Assembly (NCBI RefSeq): GCF_964340395.1 | Contig: NC_135551.1 | Location: 15,772,003-15,836,002, forward strand | Direction: 5' to 3' | DNA length: 64,000 bases | Source: Glandiceps talaboti | Taxonomy: Eukaryota > Hemichordata > Enteropneusta > Spengelidae | Shown here: in pieces, positions 15,023 to 25,924 of the stretch | Numbering within the stretch: position 1 is the first letter of the stretch | Layout of the letters: every line of letters begins with the position of its first letter | Position numbers and translations under genes: made by a program | The notes under the pieces: generated by a model | Seen by the model: only the letters and a program-made list of their open reading frames with translations | The model's database searches: none | Told to the model about the DNA's origin: nothing

Positions 15023-16105
15023 CTTAAGCAATAAACCACTCCCTGGGGATGGTATACCAAGCGGTTTTGACCAGTGAACGAAATATATGCTCAAGTGATA
15101 GCGAATGTATATATTGAGTTCATGGGTCAAAATCAAGTGGTATACCTTCCCCAGGAAGGTGGTGTATCACTATTATATTATACCATTATACCAGTATATT
15201 GAACATATCAGAAAAAAAGATAAGAATTATCGTTTTCTAGTGTCATATGCACCCCGTGATTAATTTGCATAACAATACAGCTGCTTCCAAGACATTGACA
15301 GCTGATCTGGGCCCCAACCATGACATGAACGTCGTGCAGTGACTGGATTTATTTATCTGCTCGTCGTTTCTAAGGCTTTCATTGATCGGCTCATTAAAAG
15401 TGCACAGTAATGAATAAATAACATGTTTGACTCAAGGTATAAACTTGAAGTGGTTTATTGAATACAGCCCGCTTCATGCCTGTCGACATCGCGACTTGGT
15501 GGAGTGACATGGCAGCAGGTTGATATTTACAATGTATTTATTTTATAAATATAATTACTGGAAATTATGTCAGTAGATTTTCGAGTTTGAGGTTTTCCCT
15601 CTCGGATTGATGATTGATACTCTAGGACAGGATTACAGACAAAGTTTTCTTTAGATTAATGGTAAGTAGGCCAGTGTAAGCTTTTACAGTTGCTTCATTT
15701 TTATGACAGACAGGACAGACAGCTCACTTTTTTCCACTCCAGCCGAGGCTAGACGCGTCGACGGTTAGTACTACTACTAGTACTAGAACTGATCGTATGC
15801 ATGACTTGACCTTAGTAGGCAATGATTTGTACAAATACGCGAAAACTTGGCTGCTTTCGAAATTTCCGTCATAATTTCCCATAAAATATTGTCTCATTGA
15901 GAAAATCCTCCTCTGACAATTTGCAGAATTCACTATCAGTGTCCTGGCGGCCGACTGCAATGCTCCCATAGACAACAGTGAACATCAACATTTGGACGCG
16001 TGCCAACCATGCATTATCACTCATTTTAGACGTGCTAGTTCGATGTCTAGGCCAATCAGATCTCTTGATTTGCATCATCAATATACTGGTATAATATAAT
16101 ATATC
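15023..16105. mobile_element. Insertion with inverted repeats splitting the 68-bp array
   Basis: The minisatellite stops at 15022 and resumes at about 16110. Inside, CCTGGGGATGGTATACC (about 15040) pairs with GGTATACCTTCCCCAGG (about 15140), making a foldback at 15027-15170. A second inverted pair lies near the edges: ATACCAGTATATTGA (about 15188) and TCAATATACTGGTAT (about 16076). The interior has a minus-strand frame near 16010-15840 with a hydrophobic start, but no domain is recognisable. The superfamily is unknown and exact ends are not fixed. Confidence 0.45.
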
Positions 16106-16232
16106 CACACTAGTTACTATACTATCTAATAACTACTGTATTATCAATACTATGCTATCTATTAACAACTGTACTATGTACTTACTGCAGTATGTCTATC
16201 TACTAACTACTTTATTGTTACTACTTGCATTA
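16106..16232. repeat. Residual 68-bp minisatellite copies
   Basis: Contains ACTATACTATCTAATAACTA, TGTATTATCAATACTATGCT and ATTAACAACTGTACTATGTA, diverged versions of the upstream array. It ends at the TA target site of the transposon that follows, which was therefore inserted at the edge of the array. Confidence 0.8.
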
Positions 16233-16285
16233 CAGTGCTTTGAATCGAAGAATGAACGTTGAACTACTGTAACATATTGATACAT
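16233..16285 (+). repeat. Left terminal inverted repeat
   Basis: A 53-bp repeat preceded by TA. It matches the reverse complement of 20789-20841 at 50 of 53 positions by eye. Confidence 0.93.
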
Positions 16286-16465
16286 CACCTAAGTAGGTCT
16301 GTGTCTTTGTAAAAAAAATTGGTAGGGTCAGGTCAAAGAAGTGCCGCAATAGTGCGCATAAGTACTGATAACTTCAAACATACAGTAACAAATTTCAAAT
16401 TTGGTGCCTCTTACAGTTATCGAGGTTGCCGTTGTTAGCTTAGACACCACTTTGTACGTCTAGCT

Positions 16466-17450
16466 GTGATGATGTCATTGAATAAACGGTGGTTTCCAAC
16501 CCCATTTAGCGTGCGAACGAAAATTGCTGAATTATTTATAAATGGGAACTCATTTGGCAATATAGCCCAGCAGACTGGTGTGTCGAAAGGCACAGCTTAC
16601 AACATACGTAAGAAATTAGTGTCAACTGGCGAAATTGCGGTGGGAAAACGCATCAACACATATAGACGCCAGTTGAATGATGACATCTTGCAACACATTG
16701 AATATTATAAAACAACCTGGTATATACCTACGAGAAATACAATGGAAATTGGTGGACGACAATATTTTCACCGCGGACGAAGTTCCATGTATATCTACAA
16801 TTCATTTTGGTGTCACCAACTATCTAAACACGTCGCGCAAGAAACTAAGTAGGGTACCCGCCAAATCTATAACAGTGAACGAGGAACGAGGAATGGATTT
16901 CATGGAAATTGTCTCGGATTATCGTGCTGACCAACTACATTGGTTTGATGAATCTGCTGGTATTCGTACTACAGGTAATCAAATTTATGGACATGCAGTT
17001 ATCGGCCAACCGGCAGTCGAAATTCAAAGACACTCGTCAAATACAACATTCACAATAAATTTACTTATTGGTACGTCAGGCGTCGACCATTCTTATACAT
17101 GTATCATTTTAGGCCCTTCCAATGGACTAGAGATGGGTTTTGAGGAAGACTTTGTAAATCTGTGTCTGGCACCTGGAGATTGCGTCATTAAGGACAACTG
17201 TGGTTTCCACCATGCAAGATTTGTTGAACCGTACCTTCATCACATGCTAGGGCAGCGAGGTGTTCGTCTGCTTTTCCAACCACCATAATATAATATCTGC
17301 GAACTCTGTTTTCGACTAATTAAATGTGTATTACGAGAAAACCAAGAGTATTCATTCCGTTTCACAGAGCTTGCTGTCGCCGAAGCCACTCAAAGGATTA
17401 CACCCAGGTCATGTCGTGCTTTTGCCGGAGACTGGATATGTTTAAACTAT
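16466..17450 (+). pseudogene. DDE transposase of Tc1/mariner-like element, broken
   Basis: Would cut and paste the surrounding element. The first frame (16466 to about 16710) starts MMMSLNKRWF and holds a helix-turn-helix of the paired type (FGNIAQQTGVSKGTAYNIRK). A one-base frameshift near 16706-16716 leads into the second frame, with GIYLREIQWKLVDD, then the first acidic motif (HWFDESA), the second (VIKDNCGFHH, where the family usually has a D-N-x-x-H pattern) and LFQPP. A TAA then interrupts, and the same frame resumes with NICE, whose Glu fits the third catalytic residue about 35 residues after the second Asp. Sequence around PP-stop appears shortened compared with the usual PPYSP motif. 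The frame stays open to a stop at about 17448. The family is clear; the copy is dead. Confidence 0.88.
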
Positions 17451-18539
17451 AATGACTATAACTTGAACTCACTGTCAACGAACATTGTAAATTATTTATT
17501 AGACATAGTGCATGGCAGATAATTATGGCTTTTCAAATGTGGTTTAAACATAAACTATTGAGGTTTTGAAAATTGATTGACACAATTACAAAAAAATAGT
17601 ATTTGGTAATTGCCAAAAGATATCTATACTGTATACATAATTCTGCAGATTTCCTCTAAAGTTTATCAGGATTATATTCAACAAGGGGCCCATGCAAAAT
17701 TATTTACTTTATTTTGCTTACAAAAAAGTAGGTCAAACGTGTATAAAATACAAACAATACTACATGCACACAGCACAACACATACATACATACATACATA
17801 CATACATACATACATACAAGAGTAATTTTTTTTACACAAAACATTTCAAATGGCCATTGATACGCAACTATTATTGACTACTGTATACTGTTACACACTG
17901 GTCATTGTAGTACATACTATATAGTCACCTGCTTTTTCAATAAATCATTGATTGTAAATCAGAACTGTCACAAAAAACATGCGAGTTTGAACGCCATACA
18001 GTCATGTCCCTTTGGAAACAAACATGAAAAACTGTGAAAAATGCCAACTAGTATAACAAGTTTAACTTTTTAGTCTTTTCCAGTTATATTTTTTACGAAC
18101 CAATTCTGTAGATCAGTGAGAAAAATATATATATATATACTGATACTATCCAACTTTATATTTTAACAATAACATGTAGTACTACTCTACTTTCACTTTA
18201 TTCACAAAGCGTGTAGAATATGCTGTTTCTGTTTCTGGACATTATGCTGAACTGTACACACGAACAGTAACACGTTCCTTCATTTATTACCAGCGTGGAA
18301 TAGCATGAAAGTGTTCTTGACAATCATCCATAGGTCTAACTTCAGATGAGTACTAGTTGTCCAAGTAAAAACAATTTATTACTCTATAATAACCATGGAA
18401 ATACAATGTAAATCATTCTGTTCGATCAATGTGAATTTAAAATAAACAAGTGATAAATGATTGAAGATAATTTAACCTGGTTTTAGTAACTGACTTTGTC
18501 CTTAGCTGTTGTGAACATTTACTGCTGTGTTGGTAGTCA
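17451..18539. other. Internal spacer of the transposon
   Basis: No gene is supported. It holds a (CATA)n tract at about 17778-17818 and a short (AT)n at 18125-18139. It separates the 3' ends of the two convergent genes and may contain their polyadenylation regions (for example ATAAA-type strings). Confidence 0.5.
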
Positions 18540-20546
18540 CTACAAATGTACATTGACAGTACTACTTAGTTCATTGTCATCATGTATTGGAGCGTTGGTA
18601 CCGTTGGTATGAATCACAATGCTAGCAATAGTAACAACAACTGGTGTCGATACCGGTGTGGTGTATACCTGAGTAGGGCTGGTTATTGTGGAGGTAACTT
18701 GTCGTTCATTACTAGTCACTAACGTGCCGAGCGGCTGTCTCAATGCATGCTGAAATGGCCATGGACTCATAAATGGGTACTCCAAAACCATGGGGTCTGG
18801 GGGATAAACGGTGACATGGGTAGTGGTGGAGGAGCAAACGGAGGAAGTGGTGCTCCGGAGCCAAAACTTGATAAGTTATTTGTAGTAAAATCTTTCCGGC
18901 TAAGATTTGAAGAGACAACAGACTTTATTGGCGAGGTTTCTCTCACTTTGTTTACAACACTAGGTGAAATCTCTTCATATTCTTCAGGCGATAATCCAGT
19001 AGAATACTATTAGAATAGGTTTTCTCCTTTCCCTTTGCTAGCAACCTCTGAAATTCAACGGCATCGTTGAGATCAGGTGGCGGTAACTTCCCATCTAGTG
19101 CAACTTTTAATAAACGCACGTCTTTCATCAGTTTAGAGCACCCTTGTAATCCAGCATACTTCTCCGGGTAGAGTTTATGCAAGCGAGGCTTCACCACTCT
19201 GGTAAACTATGTTTGATTTTTAGTAATAAACAGCTTTACGTTCTGTATTTCTGCTTCGGTCTCCCTAACCTTGTCTTTTACCAGTTTGATTTCTTATTCT
19301 CTCTGAGGGAAAACATAAAATCGAGAGAAACATAACGATGTGTATGTATTGTTGATGGAGTCCTTTTTTATTTTCAAAAGTAAATCTGGTAGTTGTGATC
19401 AGCGGATCATCATCAAAAAACTTTTGATCTCTGTCGATCTCAGAACAGGATTTTTAAAAATAGTGACAAGGACCATAATTATTACAACTGAATGTGATAT
19501 GCTATAAACATGTACAGAACCGCATTCGAATTTAATCAGTAGAATAGCATAAACAGTTCAGGGATAAATAAATGTCAAATTTCAATGTATGTTTTATTGT
19601 ACGGTAAATCATGGATGCATTAGTGAAATCAACCCACATTGATTAGGGCTAACATGTGTCTTCTTCTAATTATATACACGTATATGTGATGGGGGAGAGG
19701 GGTGCACATTTACAATGTACCGGTAACACCAGTTCATGTATTAAGGGAACTCACCTGCCGTACAGACTCCATATGACTTTATGTTTATCTTTGATACCAC
19801 AGTACATAAAACCTGGCCAAGGCTCGTAACAACACTCTTGTCGGTTCCTATTACCACTTCCTTTATGTCCACGGTGATGGCAGGTCCGGTCCTACATGTA
19901 GCTTCTACGGGTTTCAAACCAGGTAGCGGTAAAACAGCTAAAGGTGATGGTGGTGTCTCCATGTCACTCAACTCGCGTTCGAGGAATATCTTTTTCTGCG
20001 TCACCATGGCTAGTTTTTCTTCCATCTCATCTTTTCGATTTTCCATCGTTGGTGCCTGTGATGGTTATAGACGTTGTGATCCAGGTCCACAACTTGGGAT
20101 TGATTTTCTGGTGTTGTCAGAGCAAGCCGAAGGGCTATAGTCTAGACAGCGTTTCCTATTTGTCGACGTTGCATCACCATCAGCCATATTACATGTGACA
20201 GCACACTTTGTACCAAACTTACTCGATGGCCGCTTTGCAGATGTAGATGGTGAAGTACCGTCGACAACGTATAGTTTAGCACATAGAATGTCACTCTAGA
20301 TCGTAGTATATCTCCTACAAACTGTTTGAATTGATCATTGTATGGTAAATCAACACACTGGTTTTCCTCATCTTCTATTTGTATTCGTTCTACCTGAATT
20401 CTCTTCAAATACTCCACTTGATCAGTTATAAAGTTGACAAAGTTTAGGTACGACATAGCAAGGAAGTCCTCCTCACGAACGTACACAGGTACGATTCGTT
20501 CATCATAGTAATATGAGAAATGGATTTTAAACAAGTATTCAGCCAT
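18540..20546 (-). pseudogene. Second transposon gene: PB1-like N-terminus, unknown remainder
   Basis: Convergent to the transposase. The ATG at 20546 opens a frame of about 100 residues with MAEYLFKIHFSYY, then IQIEDEENQCVDLPYNDQF, an acidic stretch like the OPCA motif of PB1 domains. The frame slips near 20290, and a GTAAGT donor lies at 20222. A second coding block (about 20140-19755) is Ser-rich with a short charged helix (MENRKDEMEEKLAMVTQKK), then GPAITVDIKEVVIGTDKSV, ending at a GTGAGT donor. A third block (about 19205-18540) has RVVKPRLHKLYPEKYAG, then a Pro-rich stretch, and ends at a stop at 18540. One in-frame stop and at least three frame changes break it. I do not recognise the protein beyond the PB1-like region. 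It may be an accessory protein of the element or a captured host gene. Confidence 0.6.
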
Positions 20547-20788
20547 GACGTTGACAACTGCGCTGGAATGAATGCGTTCTGGCGGTCTCCACGTAGATTA
20601 GCGAGGTGAAAGTTACTAAAGCACGCCTTTTTCTAGTATGTTTTAGTTTTATTTGCAACAATGAGCAATTGCGCGCCGGTTCGGCGGCATCATCAAAGTA
20701 AACTGTTATTCAACTTTTCCGCTGTGTAGGCAATGTTGTGACTACTATATTACTAAATTTATGTCAATGCATCAGGACAAGTTGAATA

Positions 20789-20841
20789 ATGTATCAATAC
20801 GTTGCAGTAGTTCAGCGTTCATTCTTCGATTCAAAGCACTG
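20789..20841 (-). repeat. Right terminal inverted repeat
   Basis: Inverted partner of 16233-16285, followed by TA at 20842-20843. Confidence 0.93.
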
Positions 20842-20849
20842 TAATGATT

Positions 20850-21610
20850 TGAACATTTGTGCTAACTGTTTTTCTGTGCAACAGAAGCAGCTACTCTGAA
20901 AGCTAAACATTCTGATTCACTGTAATTGTGTGATTTGGGTGTCATGGATGCAATGCTGTTGTTCAAGCTTTCTGGCCTGTGCCGAGGTTTGCTAATTTGG
21001 TTGAACTCTGCATATTTGTGGAACATACCCTTTCAGGTTCTGTCCAAATGGCAAAGTTTTATGTTTGTAATTGTGGGGATTTTGCCTGTATCCACACCAT
21101 TTGGAAGAGCAACTACTATGTTCTCTCATGGCATGTGGAATAATACAGTGCTGTACTCAGGGCATCTGGATCACCTCTACTTTGTTCAACAACATAACTA
21201 AAACACTTCACTAGATATTTTATCAGTGTTGTACTAAGTTGCTTGTGAGTGGGTTTTAATGAATAGAGTTCATTGCTGACGTTTCGCTTCACATGTTTTT
21301 TTGTCATCAAGTTTCTTTATTTCACTGTTTACTTGTGATCTGACTCTCACTATTGTTGTTGTGTCATTGTCTCCTACAAATGTGCCTACTTCAACATTGT
21401 TTGCTTTATTTTCTCTTAGCATGTTAACTATCATACTTGGTTCCATTGCTTTTGATTTTCCTGTCCTATTTTTCCTAGTCATGGTCCCTAGCATTTATTC
21501 CTCTCCTGATAGCTGCTTTGCATGTCTTACAGCTTTTACATTTAACACTATACCCTATACACTTCCCTCTCTTTATTCCTACCATAGTAGCATGCCATAT
21601 GGGAAAATAA
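20850..21610 (-). pseudogene. Mutator-like transposase remnant
   Basis: Three minus-strand frames joined by frameshifts read as one protein. The first has KCKSCKTCKAAIRRG (Cys-rich), followed by KSKAMEPSMIVNML and VGTFVGDNDTTTIVRVRSQV. The second has HVKRNVSNELYSLKPTHKQL and IKYLVKCFSYVVEQSRGD. The third has a WCGYRQNP-type segment and SESECLAFRVAASVAQKN. This order matches the Mutator-like transposase domain common in invertebrate genomes, where an acidic D-D/N-D-S/T motif takes part in catalysis. Breaks occur near 21490, 21290 and 21120. The coding sequence runs almost up to the right TA of the Tc1/mariner-like element, suggesting that the latter landed in or beside this relic. Confidence 0.75.
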
Positions 21611-22016
21611 AACAATGACTACTTGTAAACTTACATGTAAAGTTATCCTTAAATTATATACATGTCTTTTCACTTGCTCAGAACGTGGCTAAATTTACAT
21701 ACTAGTATTACTGACAGACAATTATAATATGTATATGTTACATATATCTTATTTATTTTTTTGATGCAGAGATGTGTTACTGTAGAAGTACCTTGCAATT
21801 GATTTACATGTGACTACTATTTGAGTACTGTCTTTAAAAGTCAGACAATAAATCTACATTTACTAACCTGGTAAACTATTGTAACACTTTCCGCTGTCTG
21901 TTTTGTCATAATCCATCAACTGAAGCAGTTACTTTCACAGAATCAATGTCCTGTCTAACATCATTACTGCAATTGAGTGAGAATAACAAACAAATAAATA
22001 TTAGAATTAATTTGTG

Positions 22017-22068
<52 letters not shown>

Positions 22069-22726
22069 TTTCACATTCATTTACATTTCTTACTGATGTA
22101 AAATCATTACAATTCTACAAAACACATAACTTTTAAGTTTGGGCATTTTATACTATTTATATTGGTACGAAAACAACTTTTCTATGATTGTGAATTTGCA
22201 AAGCAATGTGAAACAAAGCAGAATAAGTCAATGTTTTTAACTCAGTAAATTGCCCCCCACCCAAAAAAAAAACAAAAAAAAAACTGACAAAAAACAAAAC
22301 AAAACAAAAACAAAACAAAAATATAATAAAAATGGATATTGTGTGGCAAGGTTATTGTTATTGTTGTACACACATAAAGTCACAGGTCTGTACACAAACT
22401 GGGTATTCAGGTAAGTTTTAATCACACAAGTAAACACAAGAAATGAAACTATTTATGCATGGCATGGTAACAGTCGAATACAAATGTACAAATGTATTTT
22501 GGAAAATTACATGCACCACAGACTGGATGTCATGAAACAGTAACTCCTATTTACCAAGTTTATTTATAAATTATATTTACAATATCAAAATTGTCTTGTA
22601 TCTTTCAGTTTTGAACAGATTATTGAGTAACAGAAATTTCACAATTTTCTAGGGGGGGGGGGGGGGGTCATGGAAAAAAACATGATTATTTAATGCAACT
22701 TAAATCGACCTGCAATTTGGCACTTC
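21611..22726. other. Non-coding stretch with (AC)n and poly-G tracts
   Basis: (AC)n at 22019-22066, an A/C-rich purine run at 22262-22320 and poly-G at about 22651-22668. No gene is supported. Confidence 0.5.
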
Positions 22727-23130
22727 TCAAAGTATAAGTTGTCCGCGGCGATGTGCAAGACTTGTTTCATCACAATCACTATCAGTGTTATCATCAGTAC
22801 ATGAATTTTCTGAGCTATCAGTATCACAATTGTCTCCATTACTGCCTAGAACATGCATTAGAGAAGTATCACTTTCATCAGTCTCAGACTCACTACTGTC
22901 AGTTTCACTCATGTCCATGATATTAGTTTTAATTTCATTTACAGTCATTTTGCTAAATCAAAGTTCTGGTGTTCCTACTACGTGAGTGGATATTATATTT
23001 ATTTTTTCTCTTTTTAATGTTCTCTGTTTTGGTAATTTATGCTCATCAAGATATTTATCTAACTCTTTCACTTTCAGTTTTTCAAGAGTTCCTCTCAAGA
23101 ACAACTTTATCCAGTCATAGTCATTATATT
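22727..23130 (-). pseudogene. SAP-like motif plus acidic tail, transposon-related remnant
   Basis: The minus-strand frame reads YNDYDWIKLFLRGTLEKLKV then KELDKYLDEHKL, a helix-turn-helix layout like SAP-type DNA-binding motifs in proteins of invertebrate DNA transposons. After one in-frame TGA the same frame continues from an ATG at 22948 into a Ser/Asp/Glu-rich acidic stretch (ETDSSESETDESD) that ends at 22727. A SAP-like motif followed by an acidic linker is a recurring architecture in YqaJ-type and similar transposon proteins. Same strand and proximity suggest, but do not prove, that it belongs with the Mutator-like relic at 20850-21610. Confidence 0.45.
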
Positions 23131-24900
23131 TCTTGTTTTCTCTTGTTTTCTTTTTTTTGTTGCTTTTCCCTGATGCTTGGATCAGATGTTTTTTACTCTC
23201 TCTCTAGCTTTTTCAGATATTCAATGTAGTTTTTGACAACACTTATGCTGACAATATATTTCTCTGAAAAACGAATTATAGCAATTCTGTCATGTAATTG
23301 TTTTGAAGCATACAGCTTTTTATGTTGGCACAGGGTTGGAAGTCATCTACAGTTTGGTTTGTATTTGCGAAATCTCCTAATACTGGAAATAGAAGTTAAA
23401 CTTATATATTAGTCAAAGTATATAACAAGCAAAAATGTCGATAGTTTAATTATTTCAGTTTTTGACTTTTCCTTCCAATAATAAAATGTACTTGCATTGC
23501 TGAAAAGCTGAGCAACACAAACCAGCATTGGAACTAAAGTTGTATTCAATACGTATCTAAGAAGTAGAACAGTTGTGAAGTATTTAAAGTATACCTGCAT
23601 TGCCCAATGGAAATATGTTGTTCTTGCCATTGTGAATGAAATGGTTATCTTCTTTTTTTCAATATAATGATTTACCCTGTAAAAGTTTATACACAGAAAC
23701 TTTATAAGTTATTTATGAGTATTTATTTTTTTTTTAGCTCCGCTGTCAGCGGAAGCTGAAAGCATAGCTTTAGGTATAGGTGGGTATTGAGGTATAGAGT
23801 ATATAGGTAAATCATTGGTGTCTGTCAACTTTTTATATTTTCATCATCTCCGAAAGTGACAGTCAGAATTCTTTGATATTTGCTGTGCATGTTCCCTGGG
23901 GGAAGGCTATTCAGATTTGTTCATGCCAAGTTGATCTGTGCCATTTTCAATTTTTTATGATTTTATTTTCAAAAAAAGATATTTTCATCATCTCCTCAAA
24001 TACTACTTGTCAGATTGCTTTGATATCTAGTGTGTTGATGCGCAGGGGGTAGCTTACTCAGATTTGTTAATTTCAAGTCAGCACATCTTTTTTTCTATTT
24101 TTTATGATTTTCTTTTTGTAATTTAACAAAAAAATTAATATGTTAATGAGCATTGGAAATCAGTCCACGAGATTTTAAGGAAATTGCCACTTTTCAAAAG
24201 ACACTATTGACGTCAAACAAGAAATGTAATATGTGCTATAGTCATAATTGTACGCATTGTGAACCTAAACGACAAGTGTTTGTTCGAAACAGGGTTGTAA
24301 ACTTCAAATCCAAATTTTGCACCCCTTCTACATAATCAGCCAGTCCGCAATACCCTCATTTGCATACAATCTATCCTTGAGGCCTCCAGACAGCGACACT
24401 TTGAATGGCTGCTCAATGGCCTTATTTTTCGGTATTTTCAACTCGCCATAACATCTCTCCTTTCGTGCCAGTAAAATAAATTTTGGCATTACATTTAGGA
24501 ATACCGATTTTCCGACGAATTCGGGACGCATACTTGAGGCCCTGAAATTTTGACGCGGTTTTTCGCTTAGTTTCCTCAATACGGACCAGAAAGTTTACAA
24601 ATTTCATAAAAAGGTGGATTTTTATGTGTTTTAAATAACCATGGCAAGTAAATCGTTGTGTAACGGTCCGAACCGTTCAAGAATTTTTGGTAGAAAATGA
24701 CTGATTGGACCCGGAAGTTGAAATTGGCCTTGTTCGACCGGGCGATTTTCCACAGCCAGTTAACGCGGGAGTTCTTGGTACTCACTAAAATCACACTTCA
24801 AACCCACTATAAAAGTTTGATGTTTTCAGATAACATGTAACTTGTGATTAATTCTATATTGTCGTGTAATTTGGAGTGACAGTGAACCATGGCAAGTAAA
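23131..24900. other. Stretch without a supported gene
   Basis: 23.2-24.1 kb is AT-rich and non-coding, with a TTTTCATCATCTCC motif occurring twice (about 23839 and 23983). 24.33-24.80 kb is less AT-rich and has overlapping minus-strand open frames of 60-83 codons. The sequence ACCATGGCAAGTAAAT is repeated at about 24640 and 24886. No domain is recognisable. Confidence 0.35.
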
Positions 24901-24912
24901 TTTAGTAGGATT

Positions 24913-25190
24913 GTCGGTGGCCAAGTGGTTAAACCACTTGCCTCTTACCACTGCAGTCGGGGTTCGAACCCCATTCAGGGTTCGATTAAACTTACCACGC
25001 TGTAAGTAAAAAGAGTGTCGTTCAGTTTGACTCTACCGAACAACGCCCCAGGTACTCCGGTTTCCTCCTGCATTAACACTGAACCCATGAGGGATGGCCC
25101 TCACTGGACTTCTTGGGTGACAAGTGTTTAAAAGGTGCCTGTAAATGGGCTTTTTGCCCGTTGGTTTACCTGAATAAATAAATAAACTAG
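24913..25190 (+). mobile_element. tRNA-derived SINE
   Basis: The head carries a polymerase III A box (TGGCCAAGTGG, 24918-24928) and B box (GGTTCGAACCC, 24961-24971) at tRNA-like spacing. A tRNA-unrelated body follows, including GTACTCCGGTTTCCTCCTGC, and the element ends in an (AATA)n tail at about 25172-25186. No clear target duplication was found. The head resembles a class II (Ser/Leu-type) tRNA, but the body and tail exclude a genuine tRNA gene. Confidence 0.85.
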
Positions 25191-25924
25191 AATGAAGACA
25201 ACTCGCGTAAGCAAGGCAAGGCATGCCTCGGCCATAAAGGCGTGCAGGTGAAGTTAAGAGCAGTACGTCCAGTGAATCGACCAAACTGTGTTTATTGGCC
25301 GACAGTTTACATGTAAACACAAATAACTAGTGTTGGTTATCTGTGATGTATCGACATGAACATGTTTTGCCATTTCCAAAATGCAAATATTTGGCAAGTA
25401 AAAATAATTAAAATAATTACAACTTTAATTTGGCTTCAGACTTTGCATCATGTTTCGTGTATCTTTCCCCGTTTTACATGTAAACCCGAAAAGGTTCTCT
25501 CTAGTCATGTCAGTGATCATACCGGGGCTGCTTTGAGAATGAGCGAGGTGAAGCATGTTGAGGTATATTTTGTTGAGAATTATAAATATTGCAAAATGTC
25601 AAGTACAAGGTTTAAATACAATGGAATGATGAAAAAAAATTGGCCGAGTCTGCTGACAGGCACCAGTCACAAGACACTCCATAAATTTAAATATTAGACG
25701 ATGTTATGACTACTACAAGTTGAATGTTGTTGACAATTAAGCTTATGGACAGTGTTTTTGGTAAATTTGTTAGAAAATTGAAATTTGAATTGCCTCAAAA
25801 TTATTAGTTTATTTCATTCATTATTAAAATTTTCCAGGGTTACAGCTGTAAGACACTGGAATTATTTATAGCCAACCTCAAAAATTGTGTGTGTGTGTGT
25901 GTGCGCGCATTTCCCAGTCATTAT

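Larger units (their letters stand above)
16233..20841. mobile_element. Tc1/mariner-superfamily transposon, 4.6 kb, two genes
   Basis: Terminal inverted repeats of 53 bp (16233-16285 and 20789-20841) both start CAGTGCTTTGAATCGAAGAA and differ at only three positions. Both are flanked by TA (16231-16232 and 20842-20843), the expected target duplication of Tc1/mariner/IS630-type elements, and CAGT termini are common in that superfamily. Inside, a DDE transposase pseudogene runs rightward from 16466 and an unrelated multi-exon gene runs leftward from 20546, so each gene starts roughly 200-300 bp from its own terminal repeat and the two converge. At 4.6 kb it is much longer than a typical 1.3-2.4 kb element. 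Frameshifts in both genes say this copy is inactive. Confidence 0.9.

Noticed and set aside
24913-24985. Genuine tRNA gene
   Set aside because: A and B boxes are present, but the sequence continues into a SINE body and AATA tail, and no clean acceptor stem is seen.
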